The position numbers were made by a program, and so were the translations under genes. Below are positions 33,991-43,171 of a stretch of DNA of 64,000 nucleotides, one piece after another (the stretch's first letter is position 1; each line of letters starts with the position of its first letter). The stretch is taken from positions 1-64,000 of the forward strand of contig NZ_LQBD01000016.1 of assembly GCF_046630315.1 (NCBI RefSeq). Reading direction: 5' to 3'. The stretch comes from Brucella anthropi_A. Lineage in GTDB: Bacteria > Pseudomonadota > Alphaproteobacteria > Rhizobiales > Rhizobiaceae. Under the pieces are notes generated by a model, which saw only the letters and a list, made by a program, of their open reading frames with translations, made no database searches and was not told the DNA's origin.

Positions 33991-34251
33991 CTAACGCCCC
34001 GATGTCCTGCTGTTACCGGTGCCGGCATCGATTGTGATGTCGCCCGAAATCGACACATCCGTATTGCCGATACGAAAGTTCTTCCAGTTGCCATTCGGTT
34101 TCTGATCCGGCTCGGGAGCAGGCGGCGGAGCGGTCACGATAGGCTTCGGGGTCTGAACGCCCGGCAGGCCCGGAGAGCCGTCTTTCGCAGACGCGGCTGA
34201 TATCATAGCTGAACAAACGACGCCAAATATTAGAAAACGCTGCATAATCAT
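33991..34251 (-). CDS. Small exported protein, unknown function
   Basis: 86 residues with a signal peptide (about 1-22, cleavage after A-S-A). The mature part begins with a Pro-rich segment (T-A-P-P-P-A-P-E-P-D-Q-K-P) and ends in a Gly/Thr/Asp-rich stretch with a beta-like pattern (I-G-N-T-D-V-S-I-S-G-D-I-T-I-D). No domain is recognised. It follows gph by 11 bases on the minus strand and probably shares its transcript. M1 or M3 may be the start. Periplasmic location inferred. Confidence 0.65.
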   Translation of the reverse strand: MIMQRFLIFGVVCSAMISAASAKDGSPGLPGVQTPKPIVTAPPPAPEPDQKPNGNWKNFRIGNTDVSISGDITIDAGTGNSRTSGR

Positions 34252-34262
34252 CTGCCCTTTCC

Positions 34263-34964
34263 CTATACGGGGTCGGTGACGGCATCAATCAGCTGTCCCG
34301 CCATTTCGAGCGTGAACTCGTCGAAATGCGAGATGACACGGCTCGGATCGTAATGCTGGACAGGAAGGTCGGTATAGCCGAAATCCACGGCGACAACGGG
34401 GATGCCTGCTGCTTTTGCAGTGTCGATATCGGTGCGGCTGTCGCCCACCATGATTGCCCGCTCACGATTGCCGCCGGCCCGCGCGATGGTTTCGGTAAGG
34501 TGACGCGGATCGGGCTTTCGATGGGCGAAGGTGTCGGCGCCGCAAATCGCAGCAAAACGTCCCGCTTGGCCCATCGAAGTCAGGAGCTTGACCGACAGGG
34601 CTTCAAACTTGTTGGTGCAGACGGCCAGTTCGTAACCATGTGCCGAGAACCGGTCCATTGCCTCCAATACGCCGGGAAAGAAAGTCGAATGTCCCGGCAT
34701 ATGAGCGGCATAATGTTCGCGGAATTCTTCCACGAGCTTGTCGAGTTGCGCTTCGTCAGGCTGTTTGTGCTGGGCGGCAAAGGCCCGCTCAATCATGACG
34801 CGCCCGCCCTGGCCGACGAATCTCCGCAACGATTCCCGATCCGCCGTATTCAGGCCCGATATGGCCAGGCAGTGGTTGAGGCTGTCGAGAAGGTCGGGTG
34901 CTGTATCGACAAGAGTTCCGTCGAGATCGAAAACGATGATGGGCTTGGGATTGGCAGCAGACAT
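34263..34964 (-). CDS. gph: Phosphoglycolate phosphatase
   Basis: 233 residues, HAD-IA superfamily. Motif I D-L-D-G-T-L-V-D-T, motif II region V-C-T-N-K, motif III Lys in H-R-K-P-D-P, and motif IV V-G-D-S-R-T-D. The C-terminal part has the Gph-typical G-Y-T-D-L-P. It removes phosphate from 2-phosphoglycolate, a DNA-repair by-product. It diverges from rpiA across about 200 bases with no other gene. Assignment to Gph rather than a paralogous HAD is good by length and motif order. Confidence 0.88.
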   Translation of the reverse strand: MSAANPKPIIVFDLDGTLVDTAPDLLDSLNHCLAISGLNTADRESLRRFVGQGGRVMIERAFAAQHKQPDEAQLDKLVEEFREHYAAHMPGHSTFFPGVLEAMDRFSAHGYELAVCTNKFEALSVKLLTSMGQAGRFAAICGADTFAHRKPDPRHLTETIARAGGNRERAIMVGDSRTDIDTAKAAGIPVVAVDFGYTDLPVQHYDPSRVISHFDEFTLEMAGQLIDAVTDPV

Positions 34965-35161
34965 TCGCTTCTCGTGTTTGAAATGGGAAATGGGGAATTC
35001 CTATCCGATTGTCGCCTGCGGCTCAACCTCACGATCAGATTTGCTTAAAAGCCGAAATTCTGCGTCATAGTTCGAATAGGCGCTTTGTTGTGTTGCGCCC
35101 GCATGCTAGAGGCGAACCGGATGACAATGAGAATCCGCAGGGAACTATCGGGAACTTGGGT

Positions 35162-35860
35162 ATGGATGAAGCTCGCAAGCTGAAAATCGCAGCCGCCGCA
35201 GAAGCGCTCACGCATGTCAGGGACGGGATGCGGCTGGGGATCGGTACCGGTTCAACTGCCGAGGAGTTCGTTCGTCTGCTTGCCGAAAAGGTAAACAGCG
35301 GCTTCAGGATCATTGGCGTACCGACTTCCGAACGCACCGCGAAGCTTTGCGAGGAGCTTGGCGTTCCACTGACGACACTCGATGAAACGCCTCATCTTGA
35401 TCTCACAATTGACGGGGCCGATGAAGTCGACGCCGATCTTTCGCTCATCAAGGGCGGCGGCGGTGCTCTTCTGCGCGAAAAGATCGTGGCTGCGGCCTCC
35501 GACGCGATGATCGTTATTGCGGACGGTTCGAAGGTGGTTGAAACGCTTGGGCGTTTTCCTCTACCTGTGGAGGTCAATCGCTTCGGTCTCGGCGCAACCA
35601 TGCGCGCGATCGAAGCGGCGGCTCAAAAATGTGGTCTTGCGGGCCCGCTGGCGCTGCGTTTAAAAGATGGCTCACCCTTCGTAACAGATGGTGGGCATTA
35701 TATCGTGGATGCATCTTTTGGCCGCATTCCCGATCCAAAGACACTATCTGACGCTCTCTTCGCAATTCCAGGCGTTGTCGAGCATGGACTTTTCATCGGA
35801 CTGGCGCGTGCGGCAGTGATTGCCGGCAACGACGGCATCCGCACCATGAACCGGTCTTGA
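35162..35860 (+). CDS. rpiA: Ribose-5-phosphate isomerase A
   Basis: 232 residues. Interconverts ribose-5-phosphate and ribulose-5-phosphate. Family motifs G-I-G-T-G-S-T-A, T-S-E-R-T, D-G-A-D-E-V-D, the catalytic-base loop K-G-G-G-G-A-L-L-R-E-K, and G-x-F-P-L-P-V-E. The frame extends upstream to 35009 without a ribosome site; the ATG at 35162 matches the family N-terminus. It is followed 25 bases later by the DUF2059 gene. Confidence 0.95.
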   Translation: MDEARKLKIAAAAEALTHVRDGMRLGIGTGSTAEEFVRLLAEKVNSGFRIIGVPTSERTAKLCEELGVPLTTLDETPHLDLTIDGADEVDADLSLIKGGGGALLREKIVAAASDAMIVIADGSKVVETLGRFPLPVEVNRFGLGATMRAIEAAAQKCGLAGPLALRLKDGSPFVTDGGHYIVDASFGRIPDPKTLSDALFAIPGVVEHGLFIGLARAAVIAGNDGIRTMNRS

Positions 35861-35885
35861 ACTGATTGAACGGAGTATTGACCAC

Positions 35886-36422
35886 ATGATCCCGGCAACT
35901 GGCTTTCGCCGTCTGATTGCACCGTTTTCCGCGCTCGTACTGATGTCGGGCATTCATGCCGCATCTGCACAGGAAATCACCGAATCTCATCTGGAAGCTG
36001 CCCGTGCTGCTATTTCTGCGATTGATGCTACCCAGCAGTTCGACGAAATTCTGCCGAATGCCGCACGCGCGCTCAAAGGCGAGCTGATCCAGAAGGACCC
36101 AAATCTGGAAGCTCTCATCACCAAGACGGTCGATGACAAGGCTCTCGCCCTTGCTTCCCGCCGCGCGGACCTCGAAACCGAATCCGCGCGCGCCTATGCG
36201 AAGGCGTTTTCGGAAGACGAGCTGAAGGCCATTGCCGCGTTCTATACGTCGCCGGCAGGCAAGAAGCTTCTCTCGGAAGGCCCGATTGTAACGCGTGAAG
36301 TCGTCAAGGCCGCAAATATCTGGCAAAACGGCATCGCCCGTGATCTTGCAACCAGCGTGGCTGAAGTTCTGGCTGCCCAGGCTGGTGCCGCGGCGGCTCC
36401 GGCGCAGCCTGCACAGCAGTAA
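35886..36422 (+). CDS. Exported DUF2059 protein
   Basis: 178 residues with a signal peptide (about 1-28, ending A-S-A-Q) and a DUF2059 domain (about 60-150; Y-A-K-A-F-S-E-D-E-L-K-A-I-A-A-F-Y-T-S-P-A-G-K-K-L). The tail is Ala/Pro/Gln-rich and low complexity. The function of DUF2059 is unknown; proteins are periplasmic. It lies between rpiA and gor and ends at a good terminator (36447-36475). Confidence 0.85.
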   Translation: MIPATGFRRLIAPFSALVLMSGIHAASAQEITESHLEAARAAISAIDATQQFDEILPNAARALKGELIQKDPNLEALITKTVDDKALALASRRADLETESARAYAKAFSEDELKAIAAFYTSPAGKKLLSEGPIVTREVVKAANIWQNGIARDLATSVAEVLAAQAGAAAAPAQPAQQ

Positions 36423-36446
36423 TTCTGAGCGGTAACGCGGAATTTG

Positions 36447-36475
36447 AAAGCCCGGTCCCTTGGCCGGGCTTTTTC
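36447..36475 (+). terminator. Intrinsic terminator after the DUF2059 gene
   Basis: AAAGCCCGG (36447-36455) pairs with CCGGGCTTT (36464-36472), with an 8-base loop and continuing Ts. It separates rpiA-DUF2059 from gor. Confidence 0.85.
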
Positions 36476-36519
36476 TTTTGCCTACATATCGGCCAACGCA
36501 ATATGGATTGGAGACTCCC

Positions 36520-37914
36520 ATGACCGGCTTCGACTATGATCTTTTTGTTATCGGCGGCGGTTCCGGCGGTGTGCGGGCTGGACGTTTGGCCGGGGCGATG
36601 GGCAAAAAAGTCGGTCTTGCGGAAGAATATCGTATGGGCGGAACCTGCGTTATCCGTGGTTGTGTGCCGAAGAAACTTTTTGTCTATGCTTCCCAGTTTC
36701 CTGAACATTTTGAGGATGCAGCCGGGTACGGCTGGGACGTCGGCGCCTCGACATTCAACTGGAAAAAGCTGATCGATGCCAAGGACAGGGAGATCGCCCG
36801 GCTTGAAGGGCTTTATACAAAGGGTCTTCAGAACTCGAATGTCGAGATTTTCGCCAGCCGCGCCGAACTGATCGATGAACATACGATCGAGCTGAAGGCC
36901 GATGGCCGCCGGGTCACGGCTGACCAGATCCTGATTGCGACGGGCGGTCATCCAAGCATGCCTGAAACCATGCCGGGGCATGAATATTGCATCAGTTCCA
37001 ACGAAGCGTTTCATCTTGCTGAACTGCCGAAGGCGATTGCCATTGCGGGTGGCGGCTATATCGCCGTTGAATTCGCGAACATATTTCATGGTCTCGGTGT
37101 CGAGACGACACTGGTTTATCGCGGCCAGGAAATCCTCTCGCGTTTCGACCCGGATCTGCGCCATCTTTTGCATGAAACGATGGAGGCAAAGGGGATTCGC
37201 ATCATTTGCGGGGCCGTGTTCGAAAAGATTGAAAAACAGTCTGACGGTAATCTCAAAATCGCGCTGAATACTGGTGAAACATTGGAAGCCGGCCAGGCTA
37301 TGATGGCTATCGGACGCAAAGCCAACACGACCGGCCTCGGACTTGAGAGAGCGGGCGTGGCGGTGGATGAACTGGGTGCCATTCCCGTCGATGATTATTC
37401 GCGCACCAATGTCGCGAATATCTGGGCGGTGGGCGATGTCACCAATCGTGTTCAATTGACGCCGGTGGCCATTCATGAAGCCATGTGTTTTCTGGAAACT
37501 GCATTCAAGGACAATCCGACAAAGCCGGATCATGAATTGATTGCTACCGCCGTATTTTCGCAGCCGGAAATCGGCACGGTCGGTTTGCCGGAAGATGAGG
37601 CGGCGAAGAAGTATCCGGAAATCGAGGTTTACAGGGCGCTTTTCCGCCCGATGAAGAACACGCTGTCCGGCCGCAATGAAAAAATGCTCATGAAGCTCAT
37701 CGTCGACGCCGCGAGCCGCCGGGTTGTCGGTGCCCATATCATGGGGCCTGATGCGGGTGAAATGGCTCAGCTTCTGGGTATTTCGCTCAAGTCCGGTGCG
37801 ACCAAGGATGACTTCGATCGCACCATGGCCGTGCATCCGACCGCAGCCGAAGAGCTGGTCACGATGTACAAGCCGACCTATCGCGTCGTGAATGGCGAGA
37901 AGGTCGACGGATAA
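36520..37914 (+). CDS. gor: Glutathione-disulfide reductase
   Basis: 464 residues. NADPH-dependent flavoenzyme that reduces oxidised glutathione. FAD loop G-G-G-S-G-G, redox disulfide G-G-T-C-V-I-R-G-C-V-P-K-K, NADP loop G-G-G-Y-I-A-V-E, and C-terminal active-site H-P-T-A-A-E-E. The K-K after the disulfide and loss of the Lpd-type motif separate it from lpdA. The ATG at 36520 with TTGGAGA upstream is preferred to the in-frame upstream start at 36460. Protects against oxidative stress in the cytosol. Confidence 0.94.
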   Translation: MTGFDYDLFVIGGGSGGVRAGRLAGAMGKKVGLAEEYRMGGTCVIRGCVPKKLFVYASQFPEHFEDAAGYGWDVGASTFNWKKLIDAKDREIARLEGLYTKGLQNSNVEIFASRAELIDEHTIELKADGRRVTADQILIATGGHPSMPETMPGHEYCISSNEAFHLAELPKAIAIAGGGYIAVEFANIFHGLGVETTLVYRGQEILSRFDPDLRHLLHETMEAKGIRIICGAVFEKIEKQSDGNLKIALNTGETLEAGQAMMAIGRKANTTGLGLERAGVAVDELGAIPVDDYSRTNVANIWAVGDVTNRVQLTPVAIHEAMCFLETAFKDNPTKPDHELIATAVFSQPEIGTVGLPEDEAAKKYPEIEVYRALFRPMKNTLSGRNEKMLMKLIVDAASRRVVGAHIMGPDAGEMAQLLGISLKSGATKDDFDRTMAVHPTAAEELVTMYKPTYRVVNGEKVDG

Positions 37915-38122
37915 TTCTTTCGCCATCGGCCTGTCCGGTTAACGAATATTGCTGGCATAAAGTCCCAGCCTGCATTATATCAGCGCGACCACGCACGCCG
38001 GATTTCCGGAGCAGGCTGTCATCCTTGTCAGATGCAGGCTGCCGCTCAAGGAATTCCGGCTTTCGTGCAAGGAGGATATAATCCGAGAGAAATCGAGCGG
38101 ATAGAAGCAAACAGGTGCTCAA

Positions 38123-39502
38123 ATGACGAAGAACTGGACCCCGCATTCCTGGAGAAACAAACCGATCAAGCAAGTGCCGTTTTATCCGGACGCACAGGCT
38201 TTGAACGACGTTGAGGCCCGTCTTCGCACCTATCCGCCGCTGGTTTTTGCAGGTGAGGCACGCAAGCTCAAGCAGCAACTGGCCGAAGTGGCGGAAGGCA
38301 AGGCATTTCTGCTCCAGGGTGGCGATTGCGCGGAAAGCTTTGCGGAACATGGCGCGGACAATATTCGCGACTTTTTCCGCGTCTTTCTTCAGATGGCCGT
38401 CGTGCTTACGTTCGGCGCTTCGAAGCCGGTCGTGAAGGTTGGCCGTATTGCAGGCCAATTCGCCAAGCCGCGCTCGTCGGACATGGAAACGCAAAACGGC
38501 GTGGAACTGCCATCCTATCGTGGCGATATCATCAACGGTATCGAGTTCGACACGGCATCGCGTATTCCCGATCCGCAGCGTCAGGACATGGCGTATCGCC
38601 AGTCGGCGGCGACGCTGAACCTGTTGCGTGCATTCGCGCAGGGCGGCTACGCCAATCTGGAGAATGTTCACCAGTGGATGCTGGGCTTTGTCGGCAAGAG
38701 CCCGCAGGCGGAACGCTATGCGGCCCTGGCGCAGCGTATTTCCGAGACCATGAACTTCATGCGTGCGATCGGAATTACGGCGGACAGCAATCATTCGCTG
38801 CGGGAAACCGATTTCTACACCAGCCATGAAGCCCTGCTTCTTGGCTATGAGGAAGCGCTGACCCGCGTGGATTCGACGTCGGGTGACTGGTACGGCACAT
38901 CCGGCCATATGATCTGGATCGGCGACCGCACGCGTCAGGCTGACCATGCGCATATTGAATATTGCCGCGGCATCAAGAACCCGCTCGGTCTCAAGTGCGG
39001 TCCGTCCTTGCAGCCGGATGATCTCATTCGCCTGATCGATCTGCTCAACCCGGAAAATGAGGCAGGGCGCCTGACATTGATTGCGCGCTTTGGCTACGAC
39101 AAGGTTGGCGATCATCTGCCGCAGTTGATCCGCGCGGTCGAGAAGGAAGGCCGCAAGGTGGTGTGGTCTTGCGATCCGATGCATGGCAACACGATCACCG
39201 CCGGTGGCTACAAGACGCGTCCGTTCGACCGCATCCTTAAGGAAGTGGAATCTTTCTTCGCGATCCATCGTGCCGAGGGCACGCATCCGGGCGGCATCCA
39301 TGTCGAAATGACCGGCAAGAACGTGACCGAATGCACGGGCGGCGCGCGTGCGATCTCGGCCGAGGATTTGCATGACCGTTACCATACGCATTGCGATCCG
39401 CGTCTCAATGCCGATCAGGCTTTGGAACTGGCATTTCTGCTGGCCGAACTTCTCAAGAAGGAGCGGGATGCCGGTGTTGCCAGGCAGGCCGCGACTGCCT
39501 GA
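38123..39502 (+). CDS. aroG: Class II 3-deoxy-7-phosphoheptulonate synthase
   Basis: 459 residues of the plant-type (class II) DAHP synthase family, first step of the shikimate pathway. Family motifs Q-G-G-D-C-A-E-S-F, the K-x-R-S-S/K-P-R-S-S-D-M-E-T segment, G-D-R-T-R-Q-A-D-H-A-H and C-D-P-M-H-G-N-T are clear. The metal-binding cysteine is in G-G-D-C. The 208 bases upstream hold an AAGGAGG overlapping a TATAAT (38077-38082) but no gene I can support. Ends at a terminator (39529). Confidence 0.93.
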   Translation: MTKNWTPHSWRNKPIKQVPFYPDAQALNDVEARLRTYPPLVFAGEARKLKQQLAEVAEGKAFLLQGGDCAESFAEHGADNIRDFFRVFLQMAVVLTFGASKPVVKVGRIAGQFAKPRSSDMETQNGVELPSYRGDIINGIEFDTASRIPDPQRQDMAYRQSAATLNLLRAFAQGGYANLENVHQWMLGFVGKSPQAERYAALAQRISETMNFMRAIGITADSNHSLRETDFYTSHEALLLGYEEALTRVDSTSGDWYGTSGHMIWIGDRTRQADHAHIEYCRGIKNPLGLKCGPSLQPDDLIRLIDLLNPENEAGRLTLIARFGYDKVGDHLPQLIRAVEKEGRKVVWSCDPMHGNTITAGGYKTRPFDRILKEVESFFAIHRAEGTHPGGIHVEMTGKNVTECTGGARAISAEDLHDRYHTHCDPRLNADQALELAFLLAELLKKERDAGVARQAATA

Positions 39503-39528
39503 GCATCTTTATATATTCCAGCACATGC

Positions 39529-39554
39529 AGGGCGGAGGTTTCGATCTCCGCCCT
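39529..39554 (+). terminator. Intrinsic terminator after DAHP synthase
   Basis: AGGGCGGAG (39529-39537) and CTCCGCCCT (39546-39554) pair with an 8-base loop, followed by GTTGCTTTT. The T-run is imperfect but the stem is strong. Confidence 0.7.
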
Positions 39555-39690
39555 GTTGCTTTTCAGCAAAACTCACCTATTGATTGCGTTGGAGTGTCCC
39601 GCATCCGAGCGGGTGAATAAAGGGCGCTCCAGCCCGTAAATCGCTTCCGATTATCGGGCCGTTACTGTAGCCAATTTGTTTGAGGTAATG

Positions 39691-40041
39691 ATGCAGCGCA
39701 TTTTTCTGGCTTTTCTCAATTCCATGCGGGCACTGAAATATCTCGCCGGACATGAAAAAGCCGTTCAGCAGGAACTGGTGCTGTTTCTTCTTTCCCTGCC
39801 CGTGGCATTGTTTCTTGCGCCAAGCTGGCTTGCTTTCCTGCTGATGACTGGATCGATCCTGTTTCTCATCCTCGTGGAAGTGCTGAACACAGGTATCGAG
39901 GCGACCTGCGATGCCGTCTCGCGCGATTTTCACAAGGAAATTCAGATTGCAAAGGACTGCGGCTCGCTTGCCGTCCTGATTTCCATCGTGTTCGTCGTTG
40001 CCGTCTGGGCTTATATCCTCGCCAACACGTATCTCGTTTGA
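39691..40041 (+). CDS. dgkA: Diacylglycerol kinase DgkA
   Basis: 116 residues, three predicted membrane helices (about 23-45, 50-68, 91-115). The family signature E-V-L-N-T-G-I-E-A-T-C-D lies between helices 2 and 3. It phosphorylates diacylglycerol in the inner membrane, recycling lipid made by membrane-derived glucan or lipid transfer, which fits a cell that makes cyclic beta-glucans. GAGG five bases before the ATG at 39691 selects that start over the one at 39688. Confidence 0.88.
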   Translation: MQRIFLAFLNSMRALKYLAGHEKAVQQELVLFLLSLPVALFLAPSWLAFLLMTGSILFLILVEVLNTGIEATCDAVSRDFHKEIQIAKDCGSLAVLISIVFVVAVWAYILANTYLV

Positions 40042-40133
40042 CAAACAAAGCGGTCAATCGACTGCATCCGTTGCATTTGTTTGCCCAAGCGCGCTAAAGC
40101 TTGGACATGTTAGCCTCTCGCGAGAATCTTGCC

Positions 40134-41786
40134 ATGCTCCGTATTGCCGTTGCGCAACTCAATCCCGTCATGGGCGATATCGCCGGAAACCTGGCCAAGG
40201 CACGCGCCGCGCGCACTGAAGCCGCCAGCATGAACGCCGATCTTGTTCTTTTCACCGAATTGTTCATTTCCGGCTATCCGCCGGAAGATCTGGTGCTGAA
40301 ACCATCCTTTCTCGCAGCCTGCGAAAAAGCCGTGCGCGCGCTTGCAAGTGACACCGCCGATGGCGGGCCGGGCGTCATCATCGGCACACCGCTTCGCCGT
40401 GAAACTGGTCTGCACAACGCCGTAGCGGTTCTGGACGCGGGGGAGGTGATTGCAGAACGGTTCAAGGTCGATCTGCCGAATTATGGCGAGTTTGATGAGA
40501 AGCGCGTATTCCAGGCCGGTCCAATGCCGGGGCCGGTCAATTTCCGCGGTGTTCGCATTGGAATTCCGATCTGTGAAGACATTTGGGGCGAGCTTGATGT
40601 GGCCGAAACGCTGGCGGAAAGCGGCGCGGAGATTTTGCTCGTGCCGAACGGTTCACCCTATCATCGCGCCAAGATGGATCGGCGCCATCAACTTGTGCTG
40701 AAGCAGGTGATCGAGACTGAACTGCCGATGATCTATGCCAATCAGGTCGGCGGGCAGGACGAGCTGGTGTTCGATGGCGGGTCATTTGCATTCAACGCCG
40801 ACCGGTCGCTCTGTCTGCAAATGCCGCAGTTTGCAGAGCAGATTGCGCTGACCGTCTGGCGCAAGAGTGATGGTGGCTGGCATTGCGATGCAGGCGAGAA
40901 GGCTTTGCTTCCGGAGGGGCTGGAGGCGGATTATTCCGCCTGTATGCTGGGCCTGCGGGACTATGTGAACAAGAACGGTTTCAAGGATGTCGTGCTTGGG
41001 CTTTCCGGTGGCATCGACTCGGCAATCTGTGCTGCTCTGGGTGTCGATGCCCTGGGTAAGGACCGGGTGCGCTGCATCATGCTGCCTTACCGCTATACGT
41101 CCGATGAATCTCTGAAAGACGCTGCCGATTGTGCAAAAGCGCTCGGCGTCCGCTATGATATCGTTCCGATTGCCGCGCCGGTTGAAGGCTTTCTGGAAGC
41201 GCTGGATCCGCTTTTCGAAGGCACTGAAAGCGGTGTTACGGAAGAAAACCTGCAAAGCCGCGCCCGCGGCACCATTTTGATGGCCGTTTCGAACAAGTTC
41301 GGTTCGATGGTTGTCACCACCGGCAACAAGTCTGAAATGTCCGTGGGCTATGCGACGCTTTATGGCGATATGAATGGCGGATTCAATCCGATCAAGGACG
41401 TCTACAAGATGCAGGTCTATGCCATGTCGGAGTGGCGTAACAGCCATGTACCGAGTGGTGCACTTGGCCCATCGGGTGTGGTGATCCCACATAACATCAT
41501 TGCCAAGGCGCCATCTGCCGAACTGCGCGAAAACCAGACGGATCAGGATAGCTTGCCGCCATATCCGGTTCTGGACGATATTCTTGAATGCCTTGTCGAG
41601 AATGAAATGAGCAATACCGAGATTGCTGCGCGCGGTCATGCGCTCGAAACCGTTCAGCGGATCGAGCATCTGCTTTACCTTGCTGAATACAAGCGCCGAC
41701 AATCGGCCCCCGGTGTCAAAATTACCAAGAAGAATTTCGGACGCGATCGCCGCTACCCTATAACGAACCGCTTCCGCGACCGCTGA
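40134..41786 (+). CDS. nadE: Glutamine-dependent NAD+ synthetase
   Basis: 550 residues. An N-terminal nitrilase-type glutaminase domain (1-260) has the catalytic triad visible as Glu in L-F-T-E-L-F, Lys in V-D-L-P-N-Y-region/E-K, and Cys in P-I-C-E-D-I-W. The C-terminal synthetase domain (about 275-550) has the P-loop L-S-G-G-I-D-S-A. Makes NAD+ from deamido-NAD. The frame reaches a TTG at 40101, but the ATG at 40134 begins the conserved L-R-I-A-V-A-Q-L-N. Followed 11 bases later by gltX. Confidence 0.94.
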   Translation: MLRIAVAQLNPVMGDIAGNLAKARAARTEAASMNADLVLFTELFISGYPPEDLVLKPSFLAACEKAVRALASDTADGGPGVIIGTPLRRETGLHNAVAVLDAGEVIAERFKVDLPNYGEFDEKRVFQAGPMPGPVNFRGVRIGIPICEDIWGELDVAETLAESGAEILLVPNGSPYHRAKMDRRHQLVLKQVIETELPMIYANQVGGQDELVFDGGSFAFNADRSLCLQMPQFAEQIALTVWRKSDGGWHCDAGEKALLPEGLEADYSACMLGLRDYVNKNGFKDVVLGLSGGIDSAICAALGVDALGKDRVRCIMLPYRYTSDESLKDAADCAKALGVRYDIVPIAAPVEGFLEALDPLFEGTESGVTEENLQSRARGTILMAVSNKFGSMVVTTGNKSEMSVGYATLYGDMNGGFNPIKDVYKMQVYAMSEWRNSHVPSGALGPSGVVIPHNIIAKAPSAELRENQTDQDSLPPYPVLDDILECLVENEMSNTEIAARGHALETVQRIEHLLYLAEYKRRQSAPGVKITKKNFGRDRRYPITNRFRDR

Positions 41787-41797
41787 AAGACAATAAA

Positions 41798-43171
41798 ATG
41801 ACCGTAACCGTTCGTTTTGCTCCGTCACCGACGGGCTATATTCATATTGGCAATACGCGCACAGCGCTTTCAAACTGGCTTTTTGCGCAGAAGAATGGCG
41901 GCAAGTTCATACTGCGCTATGACGACACCGATGTTGAGCGATCCAGGGAAGAATATGCGCAGGCGATTGCCTTCGATCTCGATTGGCTGGGCGTCAGGCC
42001 TGACCGCGTCGAATATCAGTCAAGGCGCTTCGACGTGTATGCCAAGGCAGTCGAAAAGCTCAAACAGGCCGGGCTGCTTTACGCCTGCTATGAAACGGCG
42101 GATGAATTGGAGCGCCGCCGCAAGTTGCGTCTGGCTCGCCGCCTGCCGCCGGTATATGGCCGCGAAGGTCTGAAGCTGACCGCCGAAGAGAGGGCAGCCT
42201 TTGAAGCCGAAGGGCGCAAGCCGCACTGGCGTTTCCTGCTGCCGAATTTTGATGCCGACCCGTTTGATACCAAGCGTACCGAGGTCCATTGGGACGATCT
42301 GGTTCGCGGTCCGCAAACGGTTGATCTGGCCTCCATGTCCGATCCGGTGCTGGTGCGTGAGGATGGCACATATCTCTATACCTTGCCGTCCGTCGTCGAT
42401 GATATCGATCTTGGCATTACGCACATCATTCGTGGTGACGACCATGTGACCAATACGGGTGTACAAATCGCGATTTTCGAAGCGTTGGGAGCCACAGCGC
42501 CGGTTTTTGGGCACCACAATCTGCTGACGACGATTTCGGGCGAGGGGCTTTCCAAACGAACCGGCGCCTTGTCAGTCGGATCGCTCCGCGAGGCCGGATT
42601 CGAGCCGATGGCGGTCGCCTCGCTGGCTGTTCTGATCGGGACGTCGGAAAGTGTTTCGGCTGCACCCAATATGACAAGTCTCGCGGAGCGTTTTGATCTG
42701 GCTTCGATATCGAAGTCCTCGGCAAAATTCGATCCGGCGGAACTGGAAACGCTCAATCGATCCCTTCTGCACGAAATGTCCTATTCGGATGCTCAATCGC
42801 GTCTGGCCGCGTTGGGTATTTCGGGCGATAAGGCCGAGCCGTTCTGGTTGGCCGTTCGAGGCAATCTCGACCGTTTCAAGGATGTCGAACATTGGTGGAC
42901 GATTGTTGCCGGGGATCTGCCGGCAGTGCCTGAGTTGACTGCCGAGGATAGCGCTTTCCTGAAAGAGGCTTTCGCCCTGCTGCCGTCTGGTCCCTGGGAC
43001 CATCAGACCTGGAAAATCTGGACCGAAGCCGTGAAGGCTGCGACGGGACGCAAGGGCAAGGCTCTTTTCATGCCCTTGCGGCTGGCGCTTACTGGGCAGG
43101 CTCATGGGCCGGAACTGGCCGATCTGCTGGTGCTGATTGGTCCTGAAAGAACTCGGACCCGACAACCCTGA
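41798..43171 (+). CDS. gltX: Glutamyl-tRNA synthetase
   Basis: 457 residues, class I synthetase. HIGH motif as Y-I-H-I-G-N-T-R, the GluRS Y-D-D-T-D, and the KMSKS counterpart G-L-S-K-R-T-G. A zinc-binding cysteine cluster is absent. This is one of the two GltX types usual in alphaproteobacteria. The last 83 bases overlap, tail to tail, the 3' end of the minus-strand lipoprotein gene. Confidence 0.93.
   Translation: MTVTVRFAPSPTGYIHIGNTRTALSNWLFAQKNGGKFILRYDDTDVERSREEYAQAIAFDLDWLGVRPDRVEYQSRRFDVYAKAVEKLKQAGLLYACYETADELERRRKLRLARRLPPVYGREGLKLTAEERAAFEAEGRKPHWRFLLPNFDADPFDTKRTEVHWDDLVRGPQTVDLASMSDPVLVREDGTYLYTLPSVVDDIDLGITHIIRGDDHVTNTGVQIAIFEALGATAPVFGHHNLLTTISGEGLSKRTGALSVGSLREAGFEPMAVASLAVLIGTSESVSAAPNMTSLAERFDLASISKSSAKFDPAELETLNRSLLHEMSYSDAQSRLAALGISGDKAEPFWLAVRGNLDRFKDVEHWWTIVAGDLPAVPELTAEDSAFLKEAFALLPSGPWDHQTWKIWTEAVKAATGRKGKALFMPLRLALTGQAHGPELADLLVLIGPERTRTRQP

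Noticed and set aside
38032..38214. AAGGAGG plus TATAAT before the DAHP synthase, and a 60-codon frame
   Set aside because: No start codon at proper distance from AAGGAGG, the TATAAT has no good -35, and the frame overlaps the real gene start; I see no leader peptide or riboswitch.
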